A stretch of DNA of 64,000 nt from CAZXFH01 sp964640055 (GCA_964640055.1 CAZXFH010000007.1:28721-92720); one strand, 5' to 3'; positions 55,287-64,000 are shown, counted from the stretch's first letter. Program-made: numbers and translations. The notes: a model not told the origin generated them from the letters alone.

Positions 55287-57660
55287 GCTCAATGAATTCA
55301 CCAGTGCTCACCGCCGTGAAATCTATTATCTGTTTCACCGCTATATCAAAAAGGAACGCCCTTTTCTGCTGGAATCGGATATCCGGGAAATATTTCAGGA
55401 ATATTCCGCTACCGAATCAGGACAAATTTTAAAAGATACCATTATCGAAGAAATGGTCAACCATATTCAGGTCGCAGCCATTCAGAAACCCTGGATATTT
55501 TTGGCTGTCCGCCGCAATATCGCGGAATGGGACTATTTTCGCTTCCATCACGAGAATGTCTATTTTGATGAGATTGATATACAGGCTTTTCTTAAATTTG
55601 AGGAGAAGCTGGTCTCCCGGCAACAGAGTGATGACGACTGGGTCTTGGAAGTTGACCTGGCGCCCTTTTATCGTGATTTCCCCAAGATGAAGGAACGCAA
55701 ATCAATCGGCAAAGGAGTTACCTTTCTGAACCGGCATCTTTCCAGTCTGCTTTTTTCCGACATCGAAAAAGGGGCGAGACGCCTATTTGATTTCCTGCAT
55801 ATGCATAAATATGACGGCGAACAGTTAATGCTCAATAATCGCATCAGCAATGTCAGTGAATTGCGTCATTCTCTGCGTAGTGCCGTTGAATTTCTGGAGG
55901 AACAGCCCAAAGATCATACCTGGATCATGGTAGGCAATCAAATGCAGGAAAAGGGCTTTGAGGCCGGTTGGGGCCGCACCATCAAGCAGACCCTGGAGAA
56001 TATGAACCTTCTGATTGATATTCTGGAAGCGCCGGATCCGCAAAATCTGGAAAGCTTCCTGGGTAATCTGCCCATGATCTTCAATATCGTGATTATTTCT
56101 CCCCACGGTTATTTTGGCCAGTCCAACGTCCTGGGTAAACCCGATACCGGTGGACAGATTGTGTATATATTAGACCAAGTACGTGCCCTGGAAAGGGAGA
56201 TTACCAAACAATTATACAATCAGGGGCTGGATATCGCGCCCAAAATTCTGATTATTACGCGGCTGATTCCCGAGGCAGGCGAAACCACTTGTGATCAAAA
56301 AGAGGAAGAGGTGATCGGTACCCAGTATTCCAAGATATTGCGGGTGCCTTTTCGCAATAAGGAAGGGGACATCATTCCCCACTGGATTTCCCGGTTTAAG
56401 GTATGGCCTTATCTGGAGACCTTTGCTAAAGAAGTTCGCAAAGAGATCTTAGCCGAATTAGGTAAACGGCCGGACCTGATTATCGGTAATTATTCCGATG
56501 GCAATCTGGTGGCCACTTTACTGTCCGAGCAGATGGAGGTGACCCAGTGTAATATTGCGCATGCCCTGGAAAAGACCAAATATCTCTTCTCTGATCTTTA
56601 CTGGAAGGACCGGGAGGAGCAGTACCATTTTTCCACCCAGTTTACCGCCGACCTGATCGCCATGAATGCAGCTGATTTTATTGTCACCAGCACCTACCAT
56701 GAAATTGCCGGCACCAAAGCGGAGGTCGGACAGTATGAAAGCTATACCTCTTATACCATGCCGGATTTATACCGGGTCATTAATGGGCTGAATGTTTACG
56801 ATCCCAAATTTAATATTGTGTCACCCGGTTCTGATCCTAACGAGTTCTTTCCCTATTCGGACAAGGAAAAACGCATGCATGAACTGCATGCGGATATTGA
56901 AAACATGATCTTTGGTGATTACGCCGGGGAAACCCGCGGTCATATCCAGGCACCGGATAAACCGCTGCTCTTTTTAATGGCCCGGCTTGACCTAATCAAA
57001 AATATTCCCGGTTTCATTGAATTTTATGGTCGCAATCAAACGCTGCGTGAACTGGTCAATGTATTTGCGGTTGCCGGACATATCAACACCGATAAGTCCA
57101 AGGATGATGAAGAAAAGCAGCAGATTGACCGTATGCATCATTTGTTTGATGAATATAACCTGGAAGACCAGGTGCGCTGGATTGAAATGCAGGGCGACAA
57201 GAACCTGGTAGGGGAGATCTACCGCTATGTTGCCGATAAACGGGGCGCTTTCATCCAGCCGGCCCTCTATGAGGCCTTTGGCCTGACGGTCATTGAAGCC
57301 ATGACTTCCGGGCTACCCACCTTTGCAACCCTCTATGGCGGACCACGTGAAATAATCGAACATGGGCAATCGGGATATCATATTGACCCTAACAGTGAAT
57401 CCAAAACCATCAAAACAGTAGCGGATTTCTTTAAAAAGTCTCAGGATGATCCCGAATCCTGGGAAAAAATATCCCGGGGCGGCATTCAACGGGTCAAAGA
57501 ACGCTATACCTGGCAGATCTATTCCCACCGTATGATGAGCTATTCCCGGATCTATGGCTTCTGGAAATATGTCTCCAATCTGGAGCGCCAGGAAACCCGC
57601 CGCTACCTGGAGATGCTCTACGGATTGATGTACCGCCGCCTGGCTGAGGAAAGCCACTAA
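55276..57660 (+). CDS. Sucrose synthase
   Basis: Reversible enzyme: sucrose + NDP to NDP-glucose + fructose, 794 aa, typical length. The N-terminal regulatory region (about 1-270) lacks close motif signals but has the expected position. The GT-B core follows: SPHGYFGQSNVLGKPDTGGQIVYILDQVRALE, NYSDGNLVATLLSEQMEVTQCNIAHALEKTKY, IVTSTYHEIAGTKAEVGQYESY, VSPGSDPNEFFPYS and EAFGLTVIE (E666, E674) with YGGPREIIEHGQSGYHIDP. It starts inside the 3' end of the sucrose-phosphate synthase gene. Together they would synthesise and recycle sucrose, possibly as a compatible solute or a carbon/NDP-glucose buffer (inference). Confidence 0.95.
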   Translation: MINKLNEFTSAHRREIYYLFHRYIKKERPFLLESDIREIFQEYSATESGQILKDTIIEEMVNHIQVAAIQKPWIFLAVRRNIAEWDYFRFHHENVYFDEIDIQAFLKFEEKLVSRQQSDDDWVLEVDLAPFYRDFPKMKERKSIGKGVTFLNRHLSSLLFSDIEKGARRLFDFLHMHKYDGEQLMLNNRISNVSELRHSLRSAVEFLEEQPKDHTWIMVGNQMQEKGFEAGWGRTIKQTLENMNLLIDILEAPDPQNLESFLGNLPMIFNIVIISPHGYFGQSNVLGKPDTGGQIVYILDQVRALEREITKQLYNQGLDIAPKILIITRLIPEAGETTCDQKEEEVIGTQYSKILRVPFRNKEGDIIPHWISRFKVWPYLETFAKEVRKEILAELGKRPDLIIGNYSDGNLVATLLSEQMEVTQCNIAHALEKTKYLFSDLYWKDREEQYHFSTQFTADLIAMNAADFIVTSTYHEIAGTKAEVGQYESYTSYTMPDLYRVINGLNVYDPKFNIVSPGSDPNEFFPYSDKEKRMHELHADIENMIFGDYAGETRGHIQAPDKPLLFLMARLDLIKNIPGFIEFYGRNQTLRELVNVFAVAGHINTDKSKDDEEKQQIDRMHHLFDEYNLEDQVRWIEMQGDKNLVGEIYRYVADKRGAFIQPALYEAFGLTVIEAMTSGLPTFATLYGGPREIIEHGQSGYHIDPNSESKTIKTVADFFKKSQDDPESWEKISRGGIQRVKERYTWQIYSHRMMSYSRIYGFWKYVSNLERQETRRYLEMLYGLMYRRLAEESH

Positions 57661-57957
57661 ACTTCAAGCCCCAAGTCACCAAGAGACCAGGGAAAGTATT
57701 TATTTTTGCTGTCTCACAAATACGTATAGGTGTGGAGGTGTAAGAGGTATAAGGGATATAGGGGATATAGGGGAATAAGGATATGGAGTTATATGCGGAT
57801 AAAGGTATTCGGCTTGAGAAATAAGAAATATTAGATATTCTTCGTGTCTTGGTGGCTATCGATTCCTGCTAAGTTGCCCTGGGAAAAGTCGGGCCAACCG
57901 GTTAATTTATCAAGAGATCAGATTTTAATGATCTCCTGAAGACTGAAAGGGAAATCA
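57661..57957. other. Intergenic region with GGGATATA micro-repeats
   Basis: 297 bp without a gene. At 57751-57785 short GGGATATA-like units repeat in tandem. Phrases resembling CACCAAGAGACC (about 57678) and CGTGTCTTGGTGG (about 57843) are loosely inverted. A GAAAGGG before the GTG at 57958 acts as RBS. No clear terminator. Confidence 0.35.
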
Positions 57958-58773
57958 GTGCTTAAAATATTCAGGATTCTAGTGCCCAGCCTGCTGCTGT
58001 TGATCAGTTTGCCGAACTGCCAATCTCCGGAAGCGCACTGTGTGTGGCAACAGGGCGCAGTCATCCGGGCGGACACCACCCAAAAGCAATTGGCCTTGAT
58101 CTTTACCGGTGGCGATTACAGTGAGGGCGGAACACACATCCGTCAAGTGCTGGCCCGTTATGGGATATCCGCCGGATTTTTCTTCACCGGTGACTTTTAC
58201 CGCCATCCGGAAAATGAACAACTGATCCGTCTCCTGATCCGGGACGGTCATTATCTGGGGCCCCATTCTGACCGCCATCTGCTCTATTGTGCCTGGGAAA
58301 ACCGGGATTCGCTCCTGGTTACGGAAACAGAATTCAAGCAGGACCTGGCCGCCAATTACCGGGTAATGCAGGATTTCGGGATCCCTAAATCCGTCGCTTC
58401 CTATTTCATACCGCCCTACGAATGGTATAACCGGCAGATTGTGCAATGGGCCCGGGAAATGGATGTACGCCTCTTTAATTATTCACCCGGAACTCTGTCG
58501 GCCGCCGATTATACGCTACCGGGTCGTAAAAATTACCGCAGTTCCGCGGAGATCTTTACCAGTATCATGCAGTATGAACAGCAACAGAGCAGTGGACTGA
58601 ACGGGTTCATTTTATTGATGCATATCGGTACCCATCCCAGCCGCAAAGACAAATTTTATCACCGTCTGGAAGAGCTGCTGGAATACTTAAACAAAAAAGA
58701 ATATCAGCTCCGGCGGATCGATCACTTGTTATCCCCCTGCTACCGCCATTACAATGGAAAATATGATGAGTAA
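57958..58773 (+). CDS. Lipoprotein of the polysaccharide deacetylase (NodB) superfamily, atypical active site
   Basis: 271-aa lipoprotein, GTG start, lipobox SLPNC. Layout of a NodB fold: LALIFTGGDYSEGG, ARYGISAGFFFTGDFYRHPENEQLIRLLIRDGHYLGPHSDRHLLYC, then FIPPYEWYNR, and GFILLMHIGTHPSR. The HxxxH pair (HSDRH) is kept, but the usual catalytic Asp-Asp (FDDGP) is replaced by TGGD. Related proteins with TGxxF/YxxGG are known in Bacteroidetes (from memory). Could still deacetylate a carbohydrate or act in binding. It overlaps the start region of nagA. Confidence 0.75.
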   Translation: MLKIFRILVPSLLLLISLPNCQSPEAHCVWQQGAVIRADTTQKQLALIFTGGDYSEGGTHIRQVLARYGISAGFFFTGDFYRHPENEQLIRLLIRDGHYLGPHSDRHLLYCAWENRDSLLVTETEFKQDLAANYRVMQDFGIPKSVASYFIPPYEWYNRQIVQWAREMDVRLFNYSPGTLSAADYTLPGRKNYRSSAEIFTSIMQYEQQQSSGLNGFILLMHIGTHPSRKDKFYHRLEELLEYLNKKEYQLRRIDHLLSPCYRHYNGKYDE

Positions 58774-59926
58774 CACTTGGCTGATTAAAAATTGTCGCCA
58801 TTATCAACAGCCCCGATCCCCGGGCTTTGATCTAGAAATTCATGAGGGGAAGATCAGGAATATAGGGTCATTACCACCAGATAAATCCAGCGCGGAAATA
58901 TTGGATGCTGAGGGCCGGTTGATAGCACCCGGTTTTATCGATATTCACATTCAGGGTGCCGGCGGAGCCGATGTGCTGGATGGCAACCGGGAGGCCTTGC
59001 AAAAGATGTCCCAGACCCTGGCCCGCTTTGGGGTAACCGGTTTTCTGGCGACAACGGTCATTGATCCGGAGCAGAAGAACCGCCATTTACAGGTGATCCG
59101 GGATAACTGGCAGACCGACCTGGGCGGGGCCGCCATTCTGGGCGTTCATCTGGAAGGTCCTTTTATCAATCCCGAGAAACGGGGCGGCATTAATCCCCGC
59201 GCTGTTCAGCATCCGGATAAAGATCGGTTGCGCGCCCTTTTCGATGTCACCGGGCCATCCCTGAAAATGATGACCCTGGCCCCGGAATTAGATCAGGCCC
59301 TTCCTATGATCGAGATGCTGCAAAAAAATAAAGTTATACCGGCCTTTGGTCATTCCCTGGCCAGCTATGCCGAAGCCAAAAAAGGCTTTGCCGCCGGAAT
59401 CAACCATGTCACCCATATTTTTAATGCCATGCCTCCTTTGCATCACCGTGAACCAGGCCCCCTGCTGGCGATTTTTGAATCTGAAACCGTCTCAGCCCAG
59501 ATCATCAGTGATGGTGCCCATCTCCATCCCCGCATTGTGAATTATTTATATCAGCAGCTGGGTCCTGAGCGGTGTATCTGTATCACGGACGGCATCCAGG
59601 CCATGGGCCTGCCCGACGGTGAATATGTCTATAACGGCAAAAAATACCGGGCTGAAGATGGCGTGGCCCGCTATCCGGACGGCACTCTGATCGGAACCGC
59701 GGTGGGCGTCAATGAGATTGCCGGCCGCTTCCGGCAGTATACAGGTTGTTCCCTGGCCACAGCCATTGATACCATCACCCTTAACCCGGCCCGCTTACTG
59801 GGTCTGGCGGACAAAAAAGGGGCACTGCGGGAAGGTATGGATGCCGATCTGGTGCTGCTGAATGCGGACGGCTCAATATGGACCACCATTGTGGCGGGTA
59901 AAGTGGTTTATCAACAAGCAAATTAA
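58763..59926 (+). CDS. nagA: N-acetylglucosamine-6-phosphate deacetylase
   Basis: Cytoplasmic amidohydrolase converting GlcNAc-6-P to GlcN-6-P and acetate, used in cell-wall recycling and amino-sugar use. 387 aa from ATG 58763 (ATGs at 58754 and 58766 are alternatives; GGAAA lies just upstream of the latter two). Motifs: GFIDIHIQGAGGADVLDG (metal His pair), GVHLEGPFINPEKRGGINP with its Glu, GHSLASYAEAKKG, VTHIFNAMPPLHHREPG, and ITDGIQAMGLPDGEY with the catalytic Asp. Overlaps the preceding deacetylase-like gene. No nagB, nagK or PTS gene in view. Confidence 0.93.
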   Translation: MMSNTWLIKNCRHYQQPRSPGFDLEIHEGKIRNIGSLPPDKSSAEILDAEGRLIAPGFIDIHIQGAGGADVLDGNREALQKMSQTLARFGVTGFLATTVIDPEQKNRHLQVIRDNWQTDLGGAAILGVHLEGPFINPEKRGGINPRAVQHPDKDRLRALFDVTGPSLKMMTLAPELDQALPMIEMLQKNKVIPAFGHSLASYAEAKKGFAAGINHVTHIFNAMPPLHHREPGPLLAIFESETVSAQIISDGAHLHPRIVNYLYQQLGPERCICITDGIQAMGLPDGEYVYNGKKYRAEDGVARYPDGTLIGTAVGVNEIAGRFRQYTGCSLATAIDTITLNPARLLGLADKKGALREGMDADLVLLNADGSIWTTIVAGKVVYQQAN

Positions 59927-60225
59927 ATCATCATCAGATAAAGCCCTGGCCAGCTTGATTTATCGGGGTATTGTGTCAATCGCCCGGTAGATAAAATTGA
60001 GATAGCCCCCGAATTTATGCGGGCGTGTAGAAGGGCAGCTAATATTCCGGAACTTGAAAAAAACCGCCCGCCTGTCCGAATTCGGGTCGGCTGAAGTGGT
60101 TCTGGGATTTATAGGGATGCGAATCCCTGGCACCATGTTAAAACATGGTGTTGCCTCAATCATATAACCCGGGTGCTGGGTTGACCAATTTGTAAAAAGT
60201 AACGGGAAAACTTAAATCTTTTTTT
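59927..60225. other. Flank of the CRISPR array, with a hairpin
   Basis: 299 bp between nagA and the array. A perfect hairpin CACCATGT-TAAA-ACATGGTG lies at 60131-60150 but has no T-run after it. The last bases before the first repeat are TTTTTTT. No gene and no typical leader features. From repeat orientation this is probably the trailer side. Confidence 0.4.
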
Positions 60226-60350
60226 GTTTCAATTCCACTGTTGGTCCCGTCTCCGCTGCGCTTCGCCGGGTAAACTGATTTAAAAGGTTTTTGAGGTGTA
60301 ACCGAAATCCCGATCTATCGGGACAATTCCACTGTTGGTCAGATTAATAC
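60226..60350 (-). repeat. Composite CRISPR repeat 1 (77-bp insert in a repeat)
   Basis: 125 bp: the first 21 bp of the repeat (to ...TGTTGGTC), a 77-bp insert (60247-60323), then the last 27 bp of the repeat (CAATTCC... to AATAC). The 17-bp phrase from CAATTCC to GGTC is therefore present on both sides. Short inverted ends GTCCCG (60244-60249) and CGGGAC (60319-60324) frame the insert, and a palindrome TCCCGAT-CT-ATCGGGA is at 60308-60323. Confidence 0.9.
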
Positions 60351-60387
60351 AAAGATCCATGGATATCGTCTGATAGCAGATTTTGAA

Positions 60388-60512
60388 GTTTCAATTCCAC
60401 TGTTGGTCCCGTCTCCGCTGCGCTTCGCCGGGTAAACTGATTTAAAAGGTTTTTGAGGTGTAACCGAAATCCCGATCTATCGGGACAATTCCACTGTTGG
60501 TCAGATTAATAC
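60388..60512 (-). repeat. Composite CRISPR repeat 2 (identical to composite 1)
   Basis: Another 125 bp, as far as I can see identical to 60226-60350, offset by 162 bp and separated from it by one 37-bp spacer (60351-60387). The following repeat at 60549 is standard. Confidence 0.9.
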
Positions 60513-63500
60513 TACCGACTTACAACGGTGAGGAAACTATCGAGCGGGGTTTCAATTCCACTGTTGGTCAGATTAATACCCACCGGTGTGATCGACCAGG
60601 CCATGGCGCAGCAATGTTTCAATTCCACTGTTGGTCAGATTAATACGAGAAACCATAATGCTACTGAGAAAGTTTTAATTAGTTTCAATTCCACTGTTGG
60701 TCAGATTAATACAGTCCCTCTACCTCTTCGCGCAGCAATCGCATCAGCGTTTCAATTCCACTGTTGGTCAGATTAATACCCGATATCGATCGTTTAGCAC
60801 TCACGATCGACGTGAGTTTCAATTCCACTGTTGGTCAGATTAATACTTCGTAGAGTCTTCACCGTTTTGGTGATCTTGTCTAGTTTCAATTCCACTGTTG
60901 GTCAGATTAATACTTCGTAGAGTCTTCACCGTTTTGGTGATCTTGTCTAGTTTCAATTCCACTGTTGGTCAGATTAATACTATTCGGAAATTGAATAATG
61001 AAAATCCTAAGGCCTGTTTCAATTCCACTGTTGGTCAGATTAATACCCGCGCAGAAAATTGCTCATCTCCGGCTTGCCCCAGTGTTTCAATTCCACTGTT
61101 GGTCAGATTAATACTTGTACTGTAGTTGACAAGTATGTTGACAATAATAAAGTTTCAATTCCACTGTTGGTCAGATTAATACAGAAATGACAGTAGAAGA
61201 ATTGTTGGAAACTGAAGTGTTTCAATTCCACTGTTGGTCAGATTAATACGAGAAACTATAATGCTACTGAAAAGGTTCTGTTAATGTTTCAATTCCACTG
61301 TTGGTCAGATTAATACGAAATATCACAAATAAAGTATATGCTTAATTAATAATGTTTCAATTCCACTGTTGGTCAGATTAATACGTATTTTGTAGAAAAA
61401 TTAATTGATAATTTTTATGGGTTTCAATTCCACTGTTGGTCAGATTAATACCTCGTATTTTTCCCACGCCTCAATATACTTTTCACTCGTTTCAATTCCA
61501 CTGTTGGTCAGATTAATACATTGATTTGGGGATCACGACTATTAAAAAGGGATCAGTTTCAATTCCACTGTTGGTCAGATTAATACCCTCCTCCCACGCT
61601 GCCACCCGGGTCCTCTCACAAGTTTCAATTCCACTGTTGGTCAGATTAATACACTGTTAGCAATAAGTGTAAGGCTAGCAGTATATGGGTTTCAATTCCA
61701 CTGTTGGTCAGATTAATACAAAGGAGGTAATTATGAGTATTAAAAAAGCAAAATGTTTCAATTCCACTGTTGGTCAGATTAATACTACGTATCTGTCTGA
61801 GAAGAAAGTAATTGAAGTACTTTGTTTCAATTCCACTGTTGGTCAGATTAATACTTCGCCCAAATATCATGGAACAGGTCGCTTTTCCCGGTTTCAATTC
61901 CACTGTTGGTCAGATTAATACTGAGACTCCCTTTGATAATCAGTATTGGTTGACTTATGTTTCAATTCCACTGTTGGTCAGATTAATACTAATACCCTGA
62001 CCCCTTAACCCTGAAATGATAGCCCGTTTCAATTCCACTGTTGGTCAGATTAATACAAAGAGGGTCTGGCGGTTTGAGGCTGAATATTCATTGTTTCAAT
62101 TCCACTGTTGGTCAGATTAATACTGTTTGCCAAGCAGTTTGGAAACGATAATTTGGATTGTTTCAATTCCACTGTTGGTCAGATTAATACTCAACCCGAT
62201 CCAAACGTGTCTCAAGCCCCTTCGTCGTTTCAATTCCACTGTTGGTCAGATTAATACTAATATCAGTATTGATGTTAAAAATAGAGAAGATGGATGTTTC
62301 AATTCCACTGTTGGTCAGATTAATACAAGTTTCTCCCATAGTTCTAAATTATCCAACTCTTCGTTTCAATTCCACTGTTGGTCAGATTAATACGATGTAT
62401 AGGGGGAGAGGTAATCCGGTTATTATCTAGTTTCAATTCCACTGTTGGTCAGATTAATACAAAATATATATAGCTTATGACATTACAAATAATCCTTAGT
62501 TTCAATTCCACTGTTGGTCAGATTAATACTAGGACACTAAGACACCGGAAAATAGGCCGAAAAATGTTTCAATTCCACTGTTGGTCAGATTAATACGTAG
62601 TATACTTTCATACTTGTAAGTTACTGATACATGTTTCAATTCCACTGTTGGTCAGATTAATACGAAAATCCTAATGCCTCTGAGAAAGCTCTATTAATGT
62701 TTCAATTCCACTGTTGGTCAGATTAATACGCTTTTTAGTTTCTCGATGTCAATATCATTTTGCTGTTTCAATTCCACTGTTGGTCAGATTAATACGCTTT
62801 TTAGTTTCTCGATGTCAATATCATTTTGCTGTTTCAATTCCACTGTTGGTCAGATTAATACCTGGTTAAGATAAAGGATGAAAATTCGGGGGTCTTTGGT
62901 TTCAATTCCACTGTTGGTCAGATTAATACTAAGATTGCGCAACAAGATCCTGAATGCACAGGATCGTTTCAATTCCACTGTTGGTCAGATTAATACTAAC
63001 GTTTCAGTAAAATATAACCGTCTTTGTTCCATGTTTCAATTCCACTGTTGGTCAGATTAATACTCACGCACCTTGTCCTGCTTCTCGATGTATTCCACGT
63101 TTCAATTCCACTGTTGGTCAGATTAATACCAAGCGTGAACATGAAAATTTCATCAACCAGATCCGTTTCAATTCCACTGTTGGTCAGATTAATACGATCT
63201 GAAAGCCCTGCAGGCGACCCTGTCCGCGCAACGTTTCAATTCCACTGTTGGTCAGATTAATACGATGTATAGGGGGAGAGGTAATCCGGTTATTATCTAG
63301 TTTCAATTCCACTGTTGGTCAGATTAATACGAGATTATATTCATAAGCAGAGAATCAAGAATCAAAGTTTCAATTCCACTGTTGGTCAGATTAATACCAA
63401 TTGAAAATCTCAAAATCAAACTCGATACTATTGTTTCAATTCCACTGTTGGTCAGATTAATACGAGAAGATTATGAGCATGCAAAAACTTTCAAGCATTA

Positions 63501-64000
63501 GTTTCAATTCCACTGTTGGTCAGATTAATACTCAATATCCTTCATTCTCCTTTCTATGCTTTTCTCAGTTTCAATTCCACTGTTGGTCAGATTAATACCG
63601 CAGACGCCTTTAACTATGAACTAAAATATGAAGAGTTTCAATTCCACTGTTGGTCAGATTAATACAAGGCTTCGTTGCCGAATCGTGGATCACAAAGCAG
63701 AGTTTCAATTCCACTGTTGGTCAGATTAATACCTTGCATAATGATTCCAGGGTGAATTTTAATCCTTGTTTCAATTCCACTGTTGGTCAGATTAATACAA
63801 GTCATTTCAGTAAATCACTTTAATTATTTAAGCGAGTTTCAATTCCACTGTTGGTCAGATTAATACTTCAGTTGAATCTCTAAAAATCAAGCTCGATACC
63901 ATTGTTTCAATTCCACTGTTGGTCAGATTAATACTTAGCTCCTATCGACAGAATCCTTTCAGAAGCATTGTTTCAATTCCACTGTTGGTCAGATTAATAC

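Larger units (their letters stand above)
60226..64000 (-). CRISPR. CRISPR array, 54 repeats / 53 spacers, continues past the window edge
   Basis: Direct repeat of 31 bp on the plus strand, beginning GTTTCAATTCC and ending GATTAATAC, with spacers of 35-38 bp; repeat starts step by 66-69 bp. I counted 54 repeats (the first two composite) and 53 spacers; the last repeat ends exactly at 64000. Standard repeats appear identical. The reverse complement ends in AATTGAAAC, the 5'-handle form (ATTGAAAC) usual for type I-A/I-B and III crRNAs, so transcription is probably leftward, with leader and cas genes to the right of the window. Degeneracy at the left end agrees with that being the trailer. Subtype cannot be fixed without cas genes. 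Confidence 0.97.

Noticed and set aside
60131..60150. Terminator at the perfect hairpin CACCATGT/ACATGGTG
   Set aside because: No T-run follows on either strand.
59927..60225. CRISPR leader on the left side of the array
   Set aside because: Repeat polarity (ATTGAAAC at the 3' end of the reverse complement) and irregular repeats at the left both indicate a trailer, despite the T-run before the first repeat.
60528..63260. Several short ORFs in the CRISPR array that translate to repeated VSIPLLVRLI / FNSTVGQINT / SINLTNSGIET peptides
   Set aside because: They are translations of the CRISPR repeat itself in different frames. Spacing and identity are those of the array, not a repeat protein.

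Overview
The window looks like a chromosomal segment of a Gram-negative, diderm bacterium of the Fibrobacteres-Chlorobi-Bacteroidetes (FCB) superphylum or a close relative. This is inferred from the fused lpxC-fabZ gene, a complete BamA/Skp/lipid A block, TonB-type receptors with an N-terminal carboxypeptidase-regulatory-like domain, a protein ending in a type IX secretion (T9SS) sorting domain of the NYPNPFNPTT type, and many signal peptides and lipoboxes. I cannot place it to genus. I recognised no rRNA or tRNA.

Layout. 1-524 (minus): truncated ABC transporter ATPase. 851-3670: exported M16 zinc protease. 3996-10380: TonB-dependent receptor, two tandemly duplicated lipoproteins and an outer-membrane barrel protein. 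10491-13862: very large T9SS-targeted beta-propeller-like protein with a clear terminator. 14022-21462: membrane [4Fe-4S] protein, then a second receptor/lipoprotein/barrel cassette. 21644-24989: caspase-fold (gingipain-like) plus HEAT-repeat protein and an exported CsgG-like/barrel protein. 25028-26903: pyruvate kinase and a small membrane protein. 27047-28921 (minus): GNAT acetyltransferase, HD hydrolase and exported SagB-like nitroreductase. 28922-29925: about 1 kb without intact genes, holding a transposase remnant, a terminator and a cluster of hairpins. 29926-31272 (minus): NtrC-type regulator with a degenerate receiver. 31608-41606: envelope block uppS-bamA-skp-lpxD-lpxC/fabZ-lpxA-(small outer-membrane protein)-dxr-rseP. 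41638-47393 (minus): nucleotide-sugar dehydrogenase, OPT transporter, small protein and M24 peptidase. 48049-51746: fatty-acid-kinase fusion (DhaL+DegV), plsY and a PLD-family protein. 51924-52928: Fn3 lipoprotein. 53127-57660: sucrose-phosphate synthase/phosphatase and sucrose synthase. 57958-59926: polysaccharide-deacetylase-like lipoprotein and nagA. 60226-64000: a CRISPR array of 54 repeats and 53 spacers that reaches the right edge.

How the genes work together. The 4-24 kb part is a cell-surface region: two paralogous receptor/lipoprotein/barrel cassettes next to T9SS-type and gingipain-like proteins suggest an outer-membrane uptake or surface-assembly system, with a membrane iron-sulfur protein possibly driving a redox step for the second one. 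The 31.6-41.6 kb block makes the outer membrane (undecaprenyl carrier, Bam insertion, lipid A, isoprenoid precursor, site-2 protease). The DhaL-DegV fusion translationally coupled to plsY is a compact route from free fatty acid to lysophosphatidate. The overlapping sucrose genes make and reversibly cleave sucrose.

The most unusual items are two identical 125-bp composite CRISPR repeats at the probable trailer end, groups of related spacers that encode variants of one peptide, the duplicated receptor/lipoprotein/barrel cassettes, and an NtrC-type regulator whose phosphoacceptor Asp is Asn. No cas gene lies in the window.
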